Assembly: GCA_017979445.1 (NCBI GenBank)
Contig: CM030709.1
Coordinates: 6,428,001 to 6,492,000 of the forward strand
DNA: 64,000 nt
Direction: 5' to 3'
Origin: Akebia trifoliata
Taxonomy: Eukaryota; Streptophyta; Magnoliopsida; Ranunculales; Lardizabalaceae
The position numbers were made by a program, and so were the translations under genes. Every line of letters starts with the position of its first letter. Position 1 is the stretch's first letter. This document shows positions 9,423 through 21,716 of this stretch, in pieces. The notes beneath the pieces are model-generated. The model did not search any database, was not told where the DNA came from, and saw only the letters and a list, made by a program, of their open reading frames with translations.

Positions 9423-11696
9423 ATGTTGGAGTAGTACTGCTTTTTCTTGTAAACATATTTAGGAACTTTGTCTCAGCTTCTTAAGAGTTAAATCAAGATT
9501 CTCTAGACTCTTTTAACTTTGTTTGAATGGCTATGGAAGGATACTCAGTGCGTGGGTTTTGGTGATCTGGTACTAATTTGTAGTAAAAACCCAAGAGTCG
9601 TTGACCCTTACCTTGTGTTGTTAAAAAATATCATCCAATGCTACAGGGCGGAGCCAAGATTTTTGGTCAGTGAGGGCTAATTACTGATAATGGTCTACCA
9701 ATAAATCCCACCTTAAGACATCTAAAAACATGATCTGATGCCACAGAGACGTAGAGAATAAAAATTTGATGAACTTTGAAAAAATTTCGAAAAAGACATA
9801 ATTTTCACTTCAGAGGTTCGGTGGTCAACCTTGGATCAAGCCCCAAAATAAAATAAAATAAATGATTTTTTTTTCTCTTTTGGAAATGAGTTCTTTCATG
9901 AAATCAAGAGGGTTTGTGGCGTTGAATTGCACTGATTATCTATTTGAGCTCACGCTAAGTTACTTAGCAAAGAAAGTATTTCTTAAAAGTAAGGCGGTAT
10001 ATCAATTGAGCTCAACCACCCTTAGTAAGACTTAAAATAGTACGAAGTTATTAAGTAGGGAAAGTGTTTTCCAAATGCTTGAGTTGAGGCTCTCCATCAA
10101 CGGGACCATTGGGAGTTGAAAAAAAATGCACATATTGTAATAGGATACATCTATCTTGAGAATCCCTAACGTCCCAATAAGCATGTTGATGGAGAGCCTC
10201 ATAGGTTGACGGTGAGTCTCATAGGTGTTGAGAATAGCATTTTCAAACTTTTGCTAAGGTCACCCGCATTGTGTGTAATTTTTTAATGATTTAGATGAGA
10301 ATTGATGTGGCAATAGCATCTCCCTTTCATCAAAGTGTTTCCTAAGGGCTCATGCATAAGATGCATGTAAAACACCTAGGTAAAAATAATTAATTTGAGG
10401 GCATTTTTTATAGGAAAAAAAAATTTCAAAAGGCATTTTTGGTAGTAATTTGAGTTAAAACGAGTGTTGTGATGTTGAGATAATAATTTGACCTCAACCT
10501 TTGTAATGTTGAAATTGTGTGTTTTAATCTTTAATTGGAGTTTAACAAATAATTTAAAAAAATTAGAATGTAATAAGCAAAAATGGAGTGCCCATAAAAG
10601 CTCTAAAAATTATTACACACAAAACGACAAAAATAAAAGGAAAATGCTTTACAGCCTGTATTGGACCCACACTGAGATCAGCTGGTGGTGCAATGTAGAA
10701 CCGTTGATTTTTTAAATTGTATCTCAAGAAAATAAATCTATGATTATCTATTCACTGCCAAATAAAAATAAAAAACTTTTATTGAGGCTCATGGATAAGA
10801 ATCAACAAAGTGACGTTGATTCAAAGCAACGATTTGAGACCCACCCACGTGTAAAACATGGGCTTCACCACTAGCTAGTGTTTTTGTAAAGCAAAACATT
10901 GATTGAAACCACGACAAAAGCGAATCTTCCGTTGGATTTTATTTTTATTTTTTATTTTTTGTCTTTGCTCATTGACTTGATGGACTAGTAATAAATTAAA
11001 CTAATTGATTTATCCCGAAGCGTATAGGGGCATGTGTCAGAGAGGCATTCGAAAATCACCAGTCTAAAAGAAAGCCACTTCATCCCGAAGCAAAATTCAA
11101 CTCAAATTTCGAATGATCCGAATATTGAATGTAATGGGCTTTGGATCCTTTATATAATAACCCTACTTTGGATTCAATGTGATGTACTAATTAAGAGAAT
11201 CATTCCAATACCTTCCTCCTTATTCAACCAATTTTGGCATTTGTAGTATACTAGAATTTTTTTTCTCAGTGAAAAAATTTTTTGATGACAAATTTGTTTG
11301 GAATAACATACTCCTAATTATTTCTTGAAAATTCCAAGAAGTATATTAAAAAGTGCCGTGTAATTATGTAAATTGGGGATGTCATTCAATACACATGGTT
11401 TGATGTGATTGGTGGATATCCTCGATTTTGATAAATATTAAAAAAAAATCGTATAAACTATCTCAAATATCCACCAAAATGCTTAGATGCCCCTTCAATC
11501 TAGGCCTTATCCAATAGGGAAATGTAAATGACCTTATTACCTTTTTAAACTTGAAATCAAACACCTTTCGAATTTGATTTCTTCCCAAAAATAGTCATCT
11601 TCTACCTCTTGATAAAAAAATTTACCCTTGTTTTCAAGCTTAAGTTATTTACTATAACTTTCAAATCTAAAGAACAAGATAGATTGAAATTAGTTT
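9423..11696. other. Intergenic, part of segmental block A2 (partner 17,255-18,800)
   Basis: No gene is seen; small open frames here have no recognisable homology. It holds one copy (about 9640-10,030) of a dispersed repeat that recurs at 17,430-17,610, 30,550-30,840 and 42,577-42,878. A small foldback with the GGTGTGGCAATAGCA-type motif lies around 10,245-10,330. Much of the stretch aligns with 17,255-18,800, ending near 11,370. Confidence 0.6.
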
Positions 11697-11930
11697 TTTA
11701 TAGAGGACCAATCCCATATGTGGGCTTTGCCCGGTCTTTAGACCATGCTCTTGTCCAAGGATTAGTCTTGGGGCACGTACAACACCCACACATCCACGCA
11801 CCAAGTAGGTGAGGGTACGCCCTTGTGGATCATCCTCACAAATTAATGCACATACTGAGTCTTGAACTCACGACCTACAGGCATAAACTGCTTAGCGGTC
11901 CAAAATTTTCATTGAGCCAACCCGTCAATA
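11697..11930 (-). mobile_element. tRNA-derived SINE, copy 1
   Basis: Read on the minus strand it begins GGGTTGGCTCAATGAAAATT (A-box-like) and contains GGTCGTGAGTTCAAGACTCA (B-box-like), the spacing of a Pol III promoter. A downstream body has CACACATCACG-type text shared with copies at 57,635-57,845 and 58,865-59,095. Borders are approximate. Confidence 0.6.
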
Positions 11931-12455
11931 TTAAGATGAATGATTTTAGAAAGATAAAAGTAAGGTTTTTTTTATCATGTTTCATTACTCAAATAGTCAA
12001 CGAAGTATACAGGAGTGTCTAATCATCCAAAATTTTGAGAGAGGGAGGGGTGGGGTAAAAATTGGAGGGAGTCATTGGAGATAGAGGTGGCAACAGGTAT
12101 TTCAAATTCAAACCAAAATACAAGAGTATTGAGTCCCTGTTTTTTTTTTTTTTTTTTCCTGTCCAACAAAATACAAGGGCACATATTATAGTTTCATTTG
12201 GACCCCAAAGAGCTAATGATTAATGATTGAGTCACAATGGAATCTGCACTGAATCTATTTTAAGGTACAAGAAAGGCCATTCGTGTACGTCACTTATTCA
12301 AGGGTATCTATCTTGATTTGAGTTGATTTGTGGTATATTATTCTCTTCAAGCTGTATGATCATTGGGGATGTCTTCTTCGACAACACACATTTATTTTAT
12401 ATTTTTTTTCTTTTTTCGCTCTTTTGAGAATTATCATTTGTTTTGGTGCTGTCAG

Positions 12456-12545
12456 GATTTGGAATTGCTGAACACATCATTGTGGTCGAGCACAGGACTA
12501 TATAGATATATTCCTTCAAAAGAATTGAGACCCACTAAATGTTGT
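12456..12545 (+). pseudogene. DUF674 exon 2 remnant
   Basis: A CAG acceptor at 12,453-12,455 is followed by a sequence reading DLELLNTSLWSSTGLYRYI, clearly the family's second exon (compare GLELLRASLSSNTVLSEVF). The preceding intron sequence, ATTATCATTTGTTTTGGTG, also matches genes 2 and 3. No exon 1 lies upstream, only SINE, poly-T and unassigned sequence from 11,930 to 12,360. This is an orphan exon of a lost array member. Confidence 0.75.
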
Positions 12546-12933
12546 GATATTATTTCTTGTTGAACTTAGTTATGAAGTTTTGCCTATCTTAGTATTTCAA
12601 TCCTATTAGACTATTAGCGTCCATAGAAGGTGCATTTGATGTGATCAGTAGCAAAATTAATATATTCTTCTTTGCTCGCCTAACTAAAAAAAAAAAGTGG
12701 TAACAAAAAATCAATTTCAAATTTCGAATGCTGAAAAAACAAACGCAAAAGCAAAAGCAAAGCTTCATTAGACTCTGTATGGAAAGAACTTCTCTTAAAT
12801 TGCATATGTTTAATTACAAAAACACTTAGGTTGAAACAAATATTCGGAAATAAGTACTAACTTCGACATACCACTCAAAGGTTTTGTGTATATTTGAGAT
12901 GCATGATGAATGTCCCTCCTTATCCTTAATTGT

Positions 12934-15259
12934 GGTATTTGATAAACAACTAAGATAAAATGCTTAGAGTACTCATATAATTCTCACTTTCCAAAAGCTT
13001 TAATTTTTATTTTTTTTTTTTTAAATGTATTCAACCTAGGGTTTTTGTGTCAAGATTGCCACTTGTTTTCCCCATATAATTTTATTTATTACTCAACTCT
13101 TTTAATGGATGAAAATATCCTATTTGATTTTTGCCAAATAGATCAAGGGTTCAAGGGGGGGGGGGGGGGGGAGGGGGGGTGTTTTTAGTTGAAGACTATC
13201 GACATTAAGAAAAAATAAACATGGAAAAAAGGAAAACTGGACTCACCAAAAATACCATAAAAAAGGGAAAATGTTAAATGCCTTCTTCCCTAAGTAAAAT
13301 AAGAATCACTTTCCTTAGTGGGGTGGGGGGGGGGGGGTGGGTTGTTTAGTTGAAGACTACCAAATTAAGAATAAATAAACATGGAAAAAAGGAAAAGTGG
13401 ACTCACCAAAAAAACCATAAAAAAGGGAAAATGTTAAATGCCTTCTTCCCTAAGTAAAACAAGAATCACTTTCCTTAGTACTATGTTATTGAAAAAGAGC
13501 AAGGGCAAGGCATCGTTTTTTTATTGAAGTATATCTTATATTCATAAGATTAGTGGGTCCGGTATGTGGGATAAAAAATAGTCCCCTTCCTTGAAGAAAA
13601 TTAATAATTTACAACCCTCATATTTTATTGGTATTTCATCTACCTCCACCAACATTTGTATCTCCATAAATAGATCTCCATAGAAAGCATGGTTTTACGT
13701 TATAGCTAACTCTACACAAAGAGATGGAAACAACAAAGCTGACCATTAAAGTGTTCTTAGACAAGAAAACCAATACACTACTATTTGCAGAAGCTGGTAA
13801 GGACTTTGTTGATTTTCTCTTCACTCTTGACACTGCCTTTGGGATCAGTGATCAGCCTCATCACTAAGAAGAAGATGGTGGGGTGCTAAGTAATCTATAT
13901 GAGAGTGTAGAGAACCTTAGTGCCCCCTACTTTATAAAGCCAAACCAGCACGAAGATTTGCTTTTGAAGCCAAAATTATGTTACCGTCCTGGTACAATCC
14001 CTCTCTTACCTCCAAATATGGGTGGAAATATATACCAGTGTCACAACAATTGCGGAAGAATAACCCGTAATGCAGGGACTTTGTGTTCTTGCAATCGCCA
14101 AATGAACAAAATGTTAACCTACGTATCATGAGACATCGAATGGAGAGGAAGGTTATGTGAAGGGCACAGTGGTGACATATATGGTGACAGATGATCTAGT
14201 GTGTGATGCCCATGTCTGCCGAGTCAAGCTTAAGTATCCTAAATAAATTCGAGGTTGACATGGTGACTTCCATTGAGGTGAAGAGGTTGGTATGACTTTA
14301 AATAAGGTAATCAAGAAATATCCTCATCAATCTGATGCATTTTTTCATCTAAATCACTTTTAATTTTTTTTGTGGACTTATCATTGTGTTTTGTGCTGTC
14401 AGGGTATGGAACTACTGAGTACTTCTTTTGTATCGAACAAGTTTTATCCAAAGTTTTCGCCACTGAGCTGATTGATCTCTAATTGTTCACCACTGAAAAA
14501 CATATCAACGTAATTGTTGATTTTGAACGTGTTTGCTCACTGTTTGTTAATTCCACCACTGCACAAGGGTCTTGTTTGGTAGATCATCTTATTAAAAAGA
14601 GCTACATTTGTGACTAGGTTTGATATGGGAATTAGAAGTACTCTAGATTTCTTTTTAGGTTTATGCTAAAGAAATTAGAAATAATATCAGTGTTTGATGC
14701 AGTGAATTGTGTTGGCAAAAATTTAATTGAAGTTTGTTCACTATTTTAAGTTAAATTTATGTGCAAAGGTCCTTGTTTATTGCTTTCTAATTAATTGTTT
14801 TTCATATAATTTTTCCTCGATTCTCATTCTTTGCTTTGCTTTGTGTAATGTGTCATCTATATAACATAGAAAAAAAATGTAGTTCTGTGTAATGTGTTCT
14901 GTAACATTGAAAAAAATGGATTGTTCATGGGCCGGTTCATTCTTCAGGGGCCAACATGTTCGTGTTGTAAGGCTGGTAAATATCCTTTCTAGTCTTCTAT
15001 TAATGCGAGGACACCTGTATTTGCAGATCTACTTTTCCCTCTTTTTGATATATTGTGGCAGATATGCCGCAAAATAATCGCATCCTTGAGATACTCTGTT
15101 TTCAAACCAATGAAATGCTCTTGACTTATGTACGAGGTTCAATGATATAATACCGAACTGTGAACTGTTACAAATTGGAACAATTTGAGGTTCGGTGAGG
15201 AACCCCATTTTTGGTAAATTTTATGGAGAACCTCCATGGTTTGATCAATGTAGAGATTG
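12934..15259 (+). repeat. Segmental duplicate of 1-2292
   Basis: Near-identical to the window start through its promoter repeats, gene and 3' flank. It then continues past TAGAGATTG into sequence that the gap hides in the other copy. The differences are dominated by single-base indels, which is unusual for a duplicate of this high identity. Confidence 0.95.
13724..14482 (+). pseudogene. DUF674 pseudogene, frameshifted copy of gene 1
   Basis: It starts with the same codons as gene 1 but carries several small indels. Two bases are lost in the CTCTTCAGTTTCTTGAC region. One T is lost after GGGGTG and two bases near ACCTACGT. An extra GT lies in GATCTAGTG, one A is lost before GAGGTTGG, and one A is lost in exon 2 (AACAAAG to AACAAG). 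No single frame can encode the family protein. Either it is a recent pseudogene or these are uncorrected sequencing indels in an otherwise intact gene. Confidence 0.85.
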
Positions 15260-16420
15260 TTATCTACTCAGTACTGATTTCTTATGGACAGAAAGAGAAG
15301 AAGTTTGAAAATTTCTGATTTTAAAATTGAATGTAATAGAAGAAAAATTACCTAGATAAAATAGTTGAGGCATGCAAAACGCACTATCCTAAAACGAAAT
15401 TCGCCCATGCTACAGTACTACAATCTGCAAGCGTTCGTTCTCCAATATACAACAACCCACGTTTTCAATAGGGTACTCCAAATTAGAAACGCAACTTCGA
15501 ACTCGACGTTGAGGTGTAAATCCGAGATAGAAGTAGTGGGCAGGCTCACCCGCGCATATGAGGGCTCAACAGGAAAACCCATGGTTCCAATTGGAATTTG
15601 AAAATTAAAAAACGGGCATTTGCATACACGTTAAGGTGTAAATCCGAGATTTTGCACCCCCCTGCGCGCATTTAGGTTTTCGGACCAATGGATCCAAATT
15701 CCAATTGGAATCATGGGTTTTTCTCTTGGGCCCCTGTATGCGCACGTGAGCCCGCCCACTATTTCTATCTGCTTTTAAAGTTATTAAAAGTATAACTATT
15801 TAAGAATTGCAAATCAATTCTTCTCCTAGTCAATGTAAGACTAAAATTACTCAAGGCAAAAAAATAAAACTATCAACTAAACTTAAAGCAATAAAGTAAA
15901 AAAGCATAAAGTAAATATGGGATTGAATTACCCTATGATTAATAGATTGATTTACCATATGGTTAAAACTAAATAAATATTAAAGGGTTTTCAAATTCAA
16001 CCCTCTAAATTCCAACAAAGATTACTTTCATTGAAAATTCGAGATTTGGTCAATATTAGAAATACACCCCTCTGTTTTCAAACTGATGATATACCCCCTT
16101 TGATGTGAGTCATCTTCTATAGATTAGCATAACTAGCTTAAATACCCTCTACTAACGGCCTTTAAGATCTGGGTTCATTCAAGAATGGTGAACCACAAAC
16201 CCAATGTCAAATTGAGCGAACCAACAAACTAGGATATGGAAACATCGGTGTATACTAGTGTGTAGTTGTTGTTGTTCAAACCCAAAATAGGATTGCAGTT
16301 GCAACTTGTAAGGACAGGTATGATAGATAGTATTTTGTTGTATCTCTTCTTCCTAAACCTGTTACCCATTTTATACACGGAACATGTACAATAGCATATA
16401 CAACAGGTTCTTAACTTACA
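15260..16420. other. Intergenic stretch between DUF674 copies
   Basis: No gene is supported. A short inverted pair sits at about 15,500-15,770: TTGAGGTGTAAATCCGAGAT near 15,507 recurs near 15,630, and CCAATTGGAATTTG occurs in both orientations. This suggests a foldback or nested fragment. The frame at 15,365-15,601 has no recognisable homology. Confidence 0.5.
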
Positions 16421-16522
16421 TTAAGAAATATTCATAATATATTTGATTATATGAGTATTATTTTTTATAAAAATAAAATACATTTTATGATTATAACTTA
16501 ACTCTCATCTATGACAATTATA

Positions 16523-16658
16523 ATTGGGATGGGATTCATTGTCTTTCTCGTGAGTAGCGTCTTTTGTAAGGTCATGCTAAGCTGATCATCTCGATTGGTC
16601 TAATTCTGTTTTTATGAATAAATTGTTATTTATCAAAAATAATAAATAAATAAAAAAT
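16523..16658 (+). mobile_element. Severely 5'-truncated LINE insertion
   Basis: 136 bases match the 3' end of the LINE at 3515-3640 (GATGGGATTC, TCTTTCTCGTGAGTAGCGTC and the A-rich tail). The flanks carry a 7-base target duplication AATTATA (16,516-16,522 and 16,659-16,665). The homologous site at 8014-8030 has no insert, so the insertion came after the block duplication. Confidence 0.85.
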
Positions 16659-16669
16659 AATTATAGATT

Positions 16670-16798
16670 TAATCGTGCTAGGGTGACATAGGATTTACTG
16701 CAATTCTCACAATTCTTACTCGAGGTATGCACATAACTCATATCGCATAGAAACACATGTCTTACCTCCAAATAAATCCTGAGTCACCCCACCATTAG
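16670..16798. mobile_element. Palindromic MITE ('GTGACACAGG' family), duplicated copy with internal loss
   Basis: Orthologous within the duplicated block to 8028-8207: the same left end TCGTGCTAGGGTGACATAGG and the same right target duplication TTATAGATT. It is about 50 bases shorter through an internal deletion. Confidence 0.75.
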
Positions 16799-17009
16799 TC
16801 TTATAGATTGATAAGATATTAATTTCAAAACATTTTAGTTGGCCCAAACCCAACCCAAGTCAAGACCGAGTCTATCAAGGACTGGCTAGGGTTTAGTCGA
16901 CCTAGGCCTGATTGGGGTATAGGAGTCAGACTAGTCTAGTTAGAGCCCTCTTTTCTAGAGCTAAGTTAGGGCCCAACCAAACCCGGCCCGAATCCGCCCA
17001 TTGGCAGCC

Positions 17010-17254
17010 CTAACATTGGGAATATCAGTTGTCTTGAGAAGCAGATGGTTGATTTAACTATGAAAGAAGTTAGCAAGAAACCATCTTCTTTCTTATGCAT
17101 TTTCTTTTATTTTTATTTTTAATTACTTGTTGTACTTTTGAGAATTATTATTTGTTTTGGTGGTGACAGGGTTTAGAACTGCTGAGAGCATCATAGTCAT
17201 CAACCACAGTTCTAACAGATGTTTTCCTCGAAAGGAGGAGAGAAAGCCATTCAA
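17010..17254 (+). pseudogene. DUF674 pseudogene, exon 1 mostly deleted (copy of gene 3)
   Basis: It begins abruptly after GGCAGCCCTAAC with the last 18 codons of gene 3 exon 1 (GGGAATATCAGTTGTCTTGA onward). The intron and exon 2 (17,170-17,254) follow. The donor GTAAGT has become GTTAGC, exon 2 has an in-frame TAG (TCA TAG), and the stop TAA is changed to TCA. The promoter and about 200 codons are missing because of a clean deletion relative to 8579-9190. Confidence 0.9.
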
Positions 17255-18989
17255 TGTTGGAGTAGTACTGTTTTGTCTCAGCTTTTTAAGAGTTAAATCA
17301 AGATTCTCTAAACTCTTTCAACTTTGTTGAATAGCTATAGAAGGATACTCAGTGCGTGGGTTTTGGTGATGTGGTACTAATTTGTAGTAAAAATCCAAGT
17401 GTCGTTGACCCTTATCTTGTGATGTTAAAAAACATGATCCAATGCTACAGGTTGGGTGGTACATTTTCTAAACCTTGGATCAAGCCAAAAATAAAATAAA
17501 ATAATGATTTTTTTTCTCTCTTTTGAAAATGAGTTGCTTCATGAAATCAAGAGGATTTGTGGCGTTGAATTGCATTGGTAATCTATTTAAGCTCAACGAC
17601 CCCAAAGTAAGACATAAAATCATACGAAGTTATTAGTAAGGAAAGTGTTTTCCAAATACTTGTGTTGAGACTCTCCATCAACAGGACTATTGGGAGTTTA
17701 AAAAAAATGCATATTTCCTATAGATCAATTCCTAGTGATACACATTGTACTAGGGATACATCTATCTTAGGATTCCCTAACTTCCCAATATTCATGTTGA
17801 CGGAGAGACTCATAGGTTGATGGTGAGTCTCAGACGTGTTAGAGACTAACATTTTCAAACATTTGCTAACGCCACCTCAATTGTGTGCAATTTTTTTGAT
17901 TTACATAAGAAATAATGTGGCATTAGTAAAAGTTGGTGTGGCAATAGCACATCTCCTATATTAAAGTTTTTCCTAAGGGCAATGCGTATAAAACACCTAG
18001 GTAATTTGAGTTAAAACGAGTGTTGTGATGTTGAGATAATAATTTGATTAAACCTTGTAACGTTTAGTTTGTGTGTTTTAATTGGGGTTTGATAAATAAT
18101 TTAAGAAATTAGAGTGTAATAAGCAAAAGTAGGGTACCAATAGCAATTATAAAAATTATTACGCACAAAACGACAAATATGAAAGGAAAATGCTTTACTG
18201 CTGTGCTGGACCCACACTGAGTTGAGATGGTGGCAATAGAGAACCCTTGATTTTCTAAATTGTATCTCGAGAAAATAAATTTATTTATTTATTTATTATA
18301 TAAGTAATATAATATATATAATAAGTTTTTTTAATAAGGAAAAATCAGTTGGATAAGAAAAAATTATGTTTTTTTTATTTATATATATATATATATATAT
18401 AAATTATTCATATTCGAATAGAGGTTTAGAACATCTGTCGGATTCGAATTCAAATTCAGATATCAGATAAAAATTTTGAATTCGAATTCGAATATTGTTA
18501 AATCTGAACCAATAAACATCCTTTGACAGCCCTATATGTCACAGAGGTGTTCGAAAATCACAATTCTAAAATAAAATCACTTTATCCTTAAGTAAAATTC
18601 AACTCAAATCTCGAATGATCTGAATATTGAATGTAATGGGCTTTGGATCCGTCATATAATAACCTTACTTGGATTCAATGTGATGTACTAATTAAGAGAA
18701 TCATTCCAATACCTTCCTCCGTATTCAATCTCTTTGGACCTTTGTAATAAACTAGAATATTTTTTTCTCTGTGAGAAATTTATTTTGGTGACAATTTTGT
18801 TTTGAATAAGAAATATATATATTTTCAAATCATATAGAAAGAATTCTTACTCCACACCTCAACGAACTCATGTGGACACTCCTCAGCCCGAGGACAATCT
18901 CTCAAATACACATTAAGATTCAAACCCGTTTTTCTTTTCTTTACTAATTCCTCTCAATGAAATTTGTCATGTTTTACAAAGTTACTTAC
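17255..18989. other. Intergenic, segmental block B2 (partner of 9423-11,370)
   Basis: Aligns in patches with the 3' flank of gene 3. It contains an (AT)n tract at 18,378-18,402 and a foldback motif GTTGGTGTGGCAATAGCA around 17,868-17,957. Similarity to block A stops near 18,800 and resumes at about 26,205, on the far side of the CACTA element. No gene is seen. Confidence 0.6.
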
Positions 18990-19750
18990 GGACACTACAA
19001 AATTTTAGGTTTTTAGCGGGGGTCAAAAACCGTCGCAAATACTAAAACCGCTAGTATTAATATCGAGCCCAATAGTGACGGTCAAAAACCGCCGCTAATA
19101 GATTATATTACCGTCTCTATAGAAATGAGTAAGCCCAAAAACCGCCGCTAATAGATAGTATTACCATCGCTATAAATATGAGTGAGTCCAATAGTGACGG
19201 TTAGAAACCGCCGCTAATAGTGTATTACTATCACTATAGATATAAGTGAGATCTATGGTAGTGGTTAAAAACAGCCACTAATTAGTTTTTTACCGTAGCT
19301 ATAAATACAATTTTGAATGCCTATAATGGCGGTAATGGCCACAGCTAATAAGAATTTTTTTTTTTTTTTATTTCTTTTATTTTAAAATTATTTGTAATTA
19401 AATACCTATTTTTATACAACCTGTCAATTAAACACAATTACTTAGTAAATTAAATTAGTTAAGAGACAAGTATAACAAAATGATAAGTCGATTGAATTAA
19501 GAGTCAATACTTATAAATCCATATTTATCAGTCAAAAAACAAAAACTATCTATCATGGTTGTTGTTGTGGAAACTGATCAGCTATCTTTCATGGTTGTTG
19601 TGGTGGACACTGATCATTGTCGGGTTGATTGTGTTGTACTCATTAACTTACAATTCATATACATTAATCAAATTAGTCATATCAATAAATATTTATTTAT
19701 TAATAAAATATTTTAAAACACAACATATTCTATTATTATTGAGAATTTAC

Positions 19751-20249
19751 CTTTCTCATTAGAGTAATGATCAATTCCTTAAGTCTCTCCACCTCAGCAT
19801 CTCTCACAATCTGTTGTTACTCCAAAGATTCTAGTTTTTTCTTCAACCTATGTACCTCAGTAGAATCGTTAGATGAATTTTCAGAATATGATGCAAATAA
19901 TTTGCTAGGAGTCGGTCCCAGGCCGACACCACGAACACGACCATGTCTATCAGGACCCAAGACCTGAGATAATACATCATTTCGACCTGTAATATCTTGA
20001 CAACTTTCTGATAATAATCTCAAAAGTTCTTTTATCTTGTCCTGCAAAATATTTTAAAAATTCTTAGTATCTTCAAATTCAGATATTAACATAATTGATT
20101 AATGCTTGCTGAAAATTATTTAAAATTAAACTTACAATCTTCTCCGCTGTGGCCAAATCATTGGGCTTGTGTCATGAGAGGCATCGAGTGCGACCTCTTT
20201 TTCTCTTCGATTTTGTTCTCTCACTAGATGAACTTTGTCCAGGTTCCAT
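19751..20249 (-). pseudogene. Plant En/Spm-type transposase remnant (Transposase_24/Ptta-like)
   Basis: Two exon-like pieces can be read on the minus strand. 20,249-20,138 starts MEPGQSSSSERTKSKRKRGR and then meets an in-frame TGA. 20,041-19,751 follows a TTGCAG acceptor and contains GRVRGVGLGPTPSKLF, typical of the C-terminal part of plant Ptta/En/Spm transposases. A leucine/lysine coiled coil, an in-frame TAA, then VERLKELIITL follow. The central catalytic region is absent. This is a relic that could not mobilise the element. Confidence 0.75.
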
Positions 20250-21107
20250 CTGCAAATGTAAAGTACAACACAAAAATGAATTATTATCCAGATAATTATG
20301 TTTTATGTACTAATTGTGAAAAAGCATATGCAACAAATTATGCTTTATTTACTACTAAAACAAGTTAGATTCACTAACACCTCATACAAGGACTAGCATT
20401 AAAGAGAAAATTTTGTCAAGTTGTTAAGTTGAGTCAATATAAGGTTCAACATTCTCACATGAGTCATAAATGAGAAAACATAAGCATTCATGATATGAAA
20501 GATTTCTTAAAAAATTATCATGAATGCTAACTTTCATCCCCAACTCTTCACTTCCGAACAGGCTCATGCTGTCATAGATAGGTACAATGAATGATGATGA
20601 TGATTTGAGAGCTTTCACAAAATTCAACATAAAAGAAAATATCAAATAAAGCTCCATAAGTTCAAAGTAGTTCTATAAGTTCAATTGTAAGAATTTTATT
20701 AGTTACAGCCTTTGAATTCTTTCAATACATCTCTTAGATGAATATCTAAGAATATGTAATTGAAATAGTGAATAGAACCTTGAGACATTTTTCCAACTTA
20801 GGCTTCTACAGGATAATACAACCTGTGGAATAACTCAGTCTATTCTACTCCATAAGGTTTTCAGCCTTGCCTGGATCGATGACTGCTACATTACTATTAT
20901 TATTTTTTTGGATTACGTACATGAACTGCAACATTCGGAACCTAATTAGCAATCTAGTATATTATTCACATTTAAAAGGACAGATCAAGGTGTCTATGAA
21001 ATTTGCAACAGAAGAAAACAAGATGAATCAAATATTTCAACAAAGCAATCTTAAAATCAGCACAAATGGTTGCATCACTCAATACTCAAAATCACTTTTG
21101 ACCACTG

Positions 21108-21716
21108 ATGCTACCGATAATTAAGAATAATGAAACACACGCCATTGTAAACCAAGGAAACAACATCCTTGGTCACTTTTGCCCACCTCTTCCTGTCTCT
21201 ACACCTACTTGCACCAAGATCCCACCTTCCATCACACAAGCACTCATCCACTACACAATTTCAGACATCACACCACAACAAACACTCAAAGAAATCTTTG
21301 TAACAGCTCAAGTCCTAGAAAATAAGTCTCCATGCAACTTCTTAGTCTTTGGACTTGGTCATGATAGCCTCATGTGGAGAACTCTAAATCATGGTGGCCG
21401 TATAATTTTTCTAGAGGAAGACAAATCGTGGATAGATCAAATCAATGCGAGGTTCCCCACCTTATTATCTTACCATGTGGTGTATGATAGCAAGGTAAAC
21501 CAAGCAGAAGATCTGATGAAGATTGGCAAGGGAGAGGACTGTAGGGTTGTGGGTGATCCTCGATTTTCCAAGTGTTCACTTGCATTGAGGGGTGTACCTA
21601 ATGATGTGTATGAAACAAAATGGGATTTGATCATGGTTGATGCACCAACAGGGTACCATGAAGATGCACCAGGGAGGATGAGTGCTATATATACAGTTGG
21701 AATGATTGCAAAGTAA
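21108..21716 (+). pseudogene. Captured fragment of a glucuronoxylan 4-O-methyltransferase (DUF579) gene
   Basis: A 202-codon open frame has unmistakable DUF579/GXM features: TPTCTKIPPSITQALIHY, then the S-adenosylmethionine-binding region NFLVFGLGHDSLMW, GGRIIFLEED, and WDLIMVDAPTGYHEDAPGRM. Intact relatives methylate glucuronic acid side chains of xylan in the Golgi and have an N-terminal membrane anchor. Here the anchor is not recognisable. The frame stops at IYTVGMIAK, about 90 residues short, losing the conserved VFVHDV region. Homology seems to fade about 20 bases after the stop. The frame is free of stops, so capture is recent or the frame is maintained. It lies on the opposite strand to the transposase remnant, inside the CACTA borders. 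Confidence 0.85.

Noticed and set aside
20867..21124. Open frame just upstream of the DUF579 fragment that could be its N-terminal membrane anchor
   Set aside because: It contains a short leucine-rich run, but the rest has no similarity to the family and the frame does not join the fragment. Not annotated as a gene.
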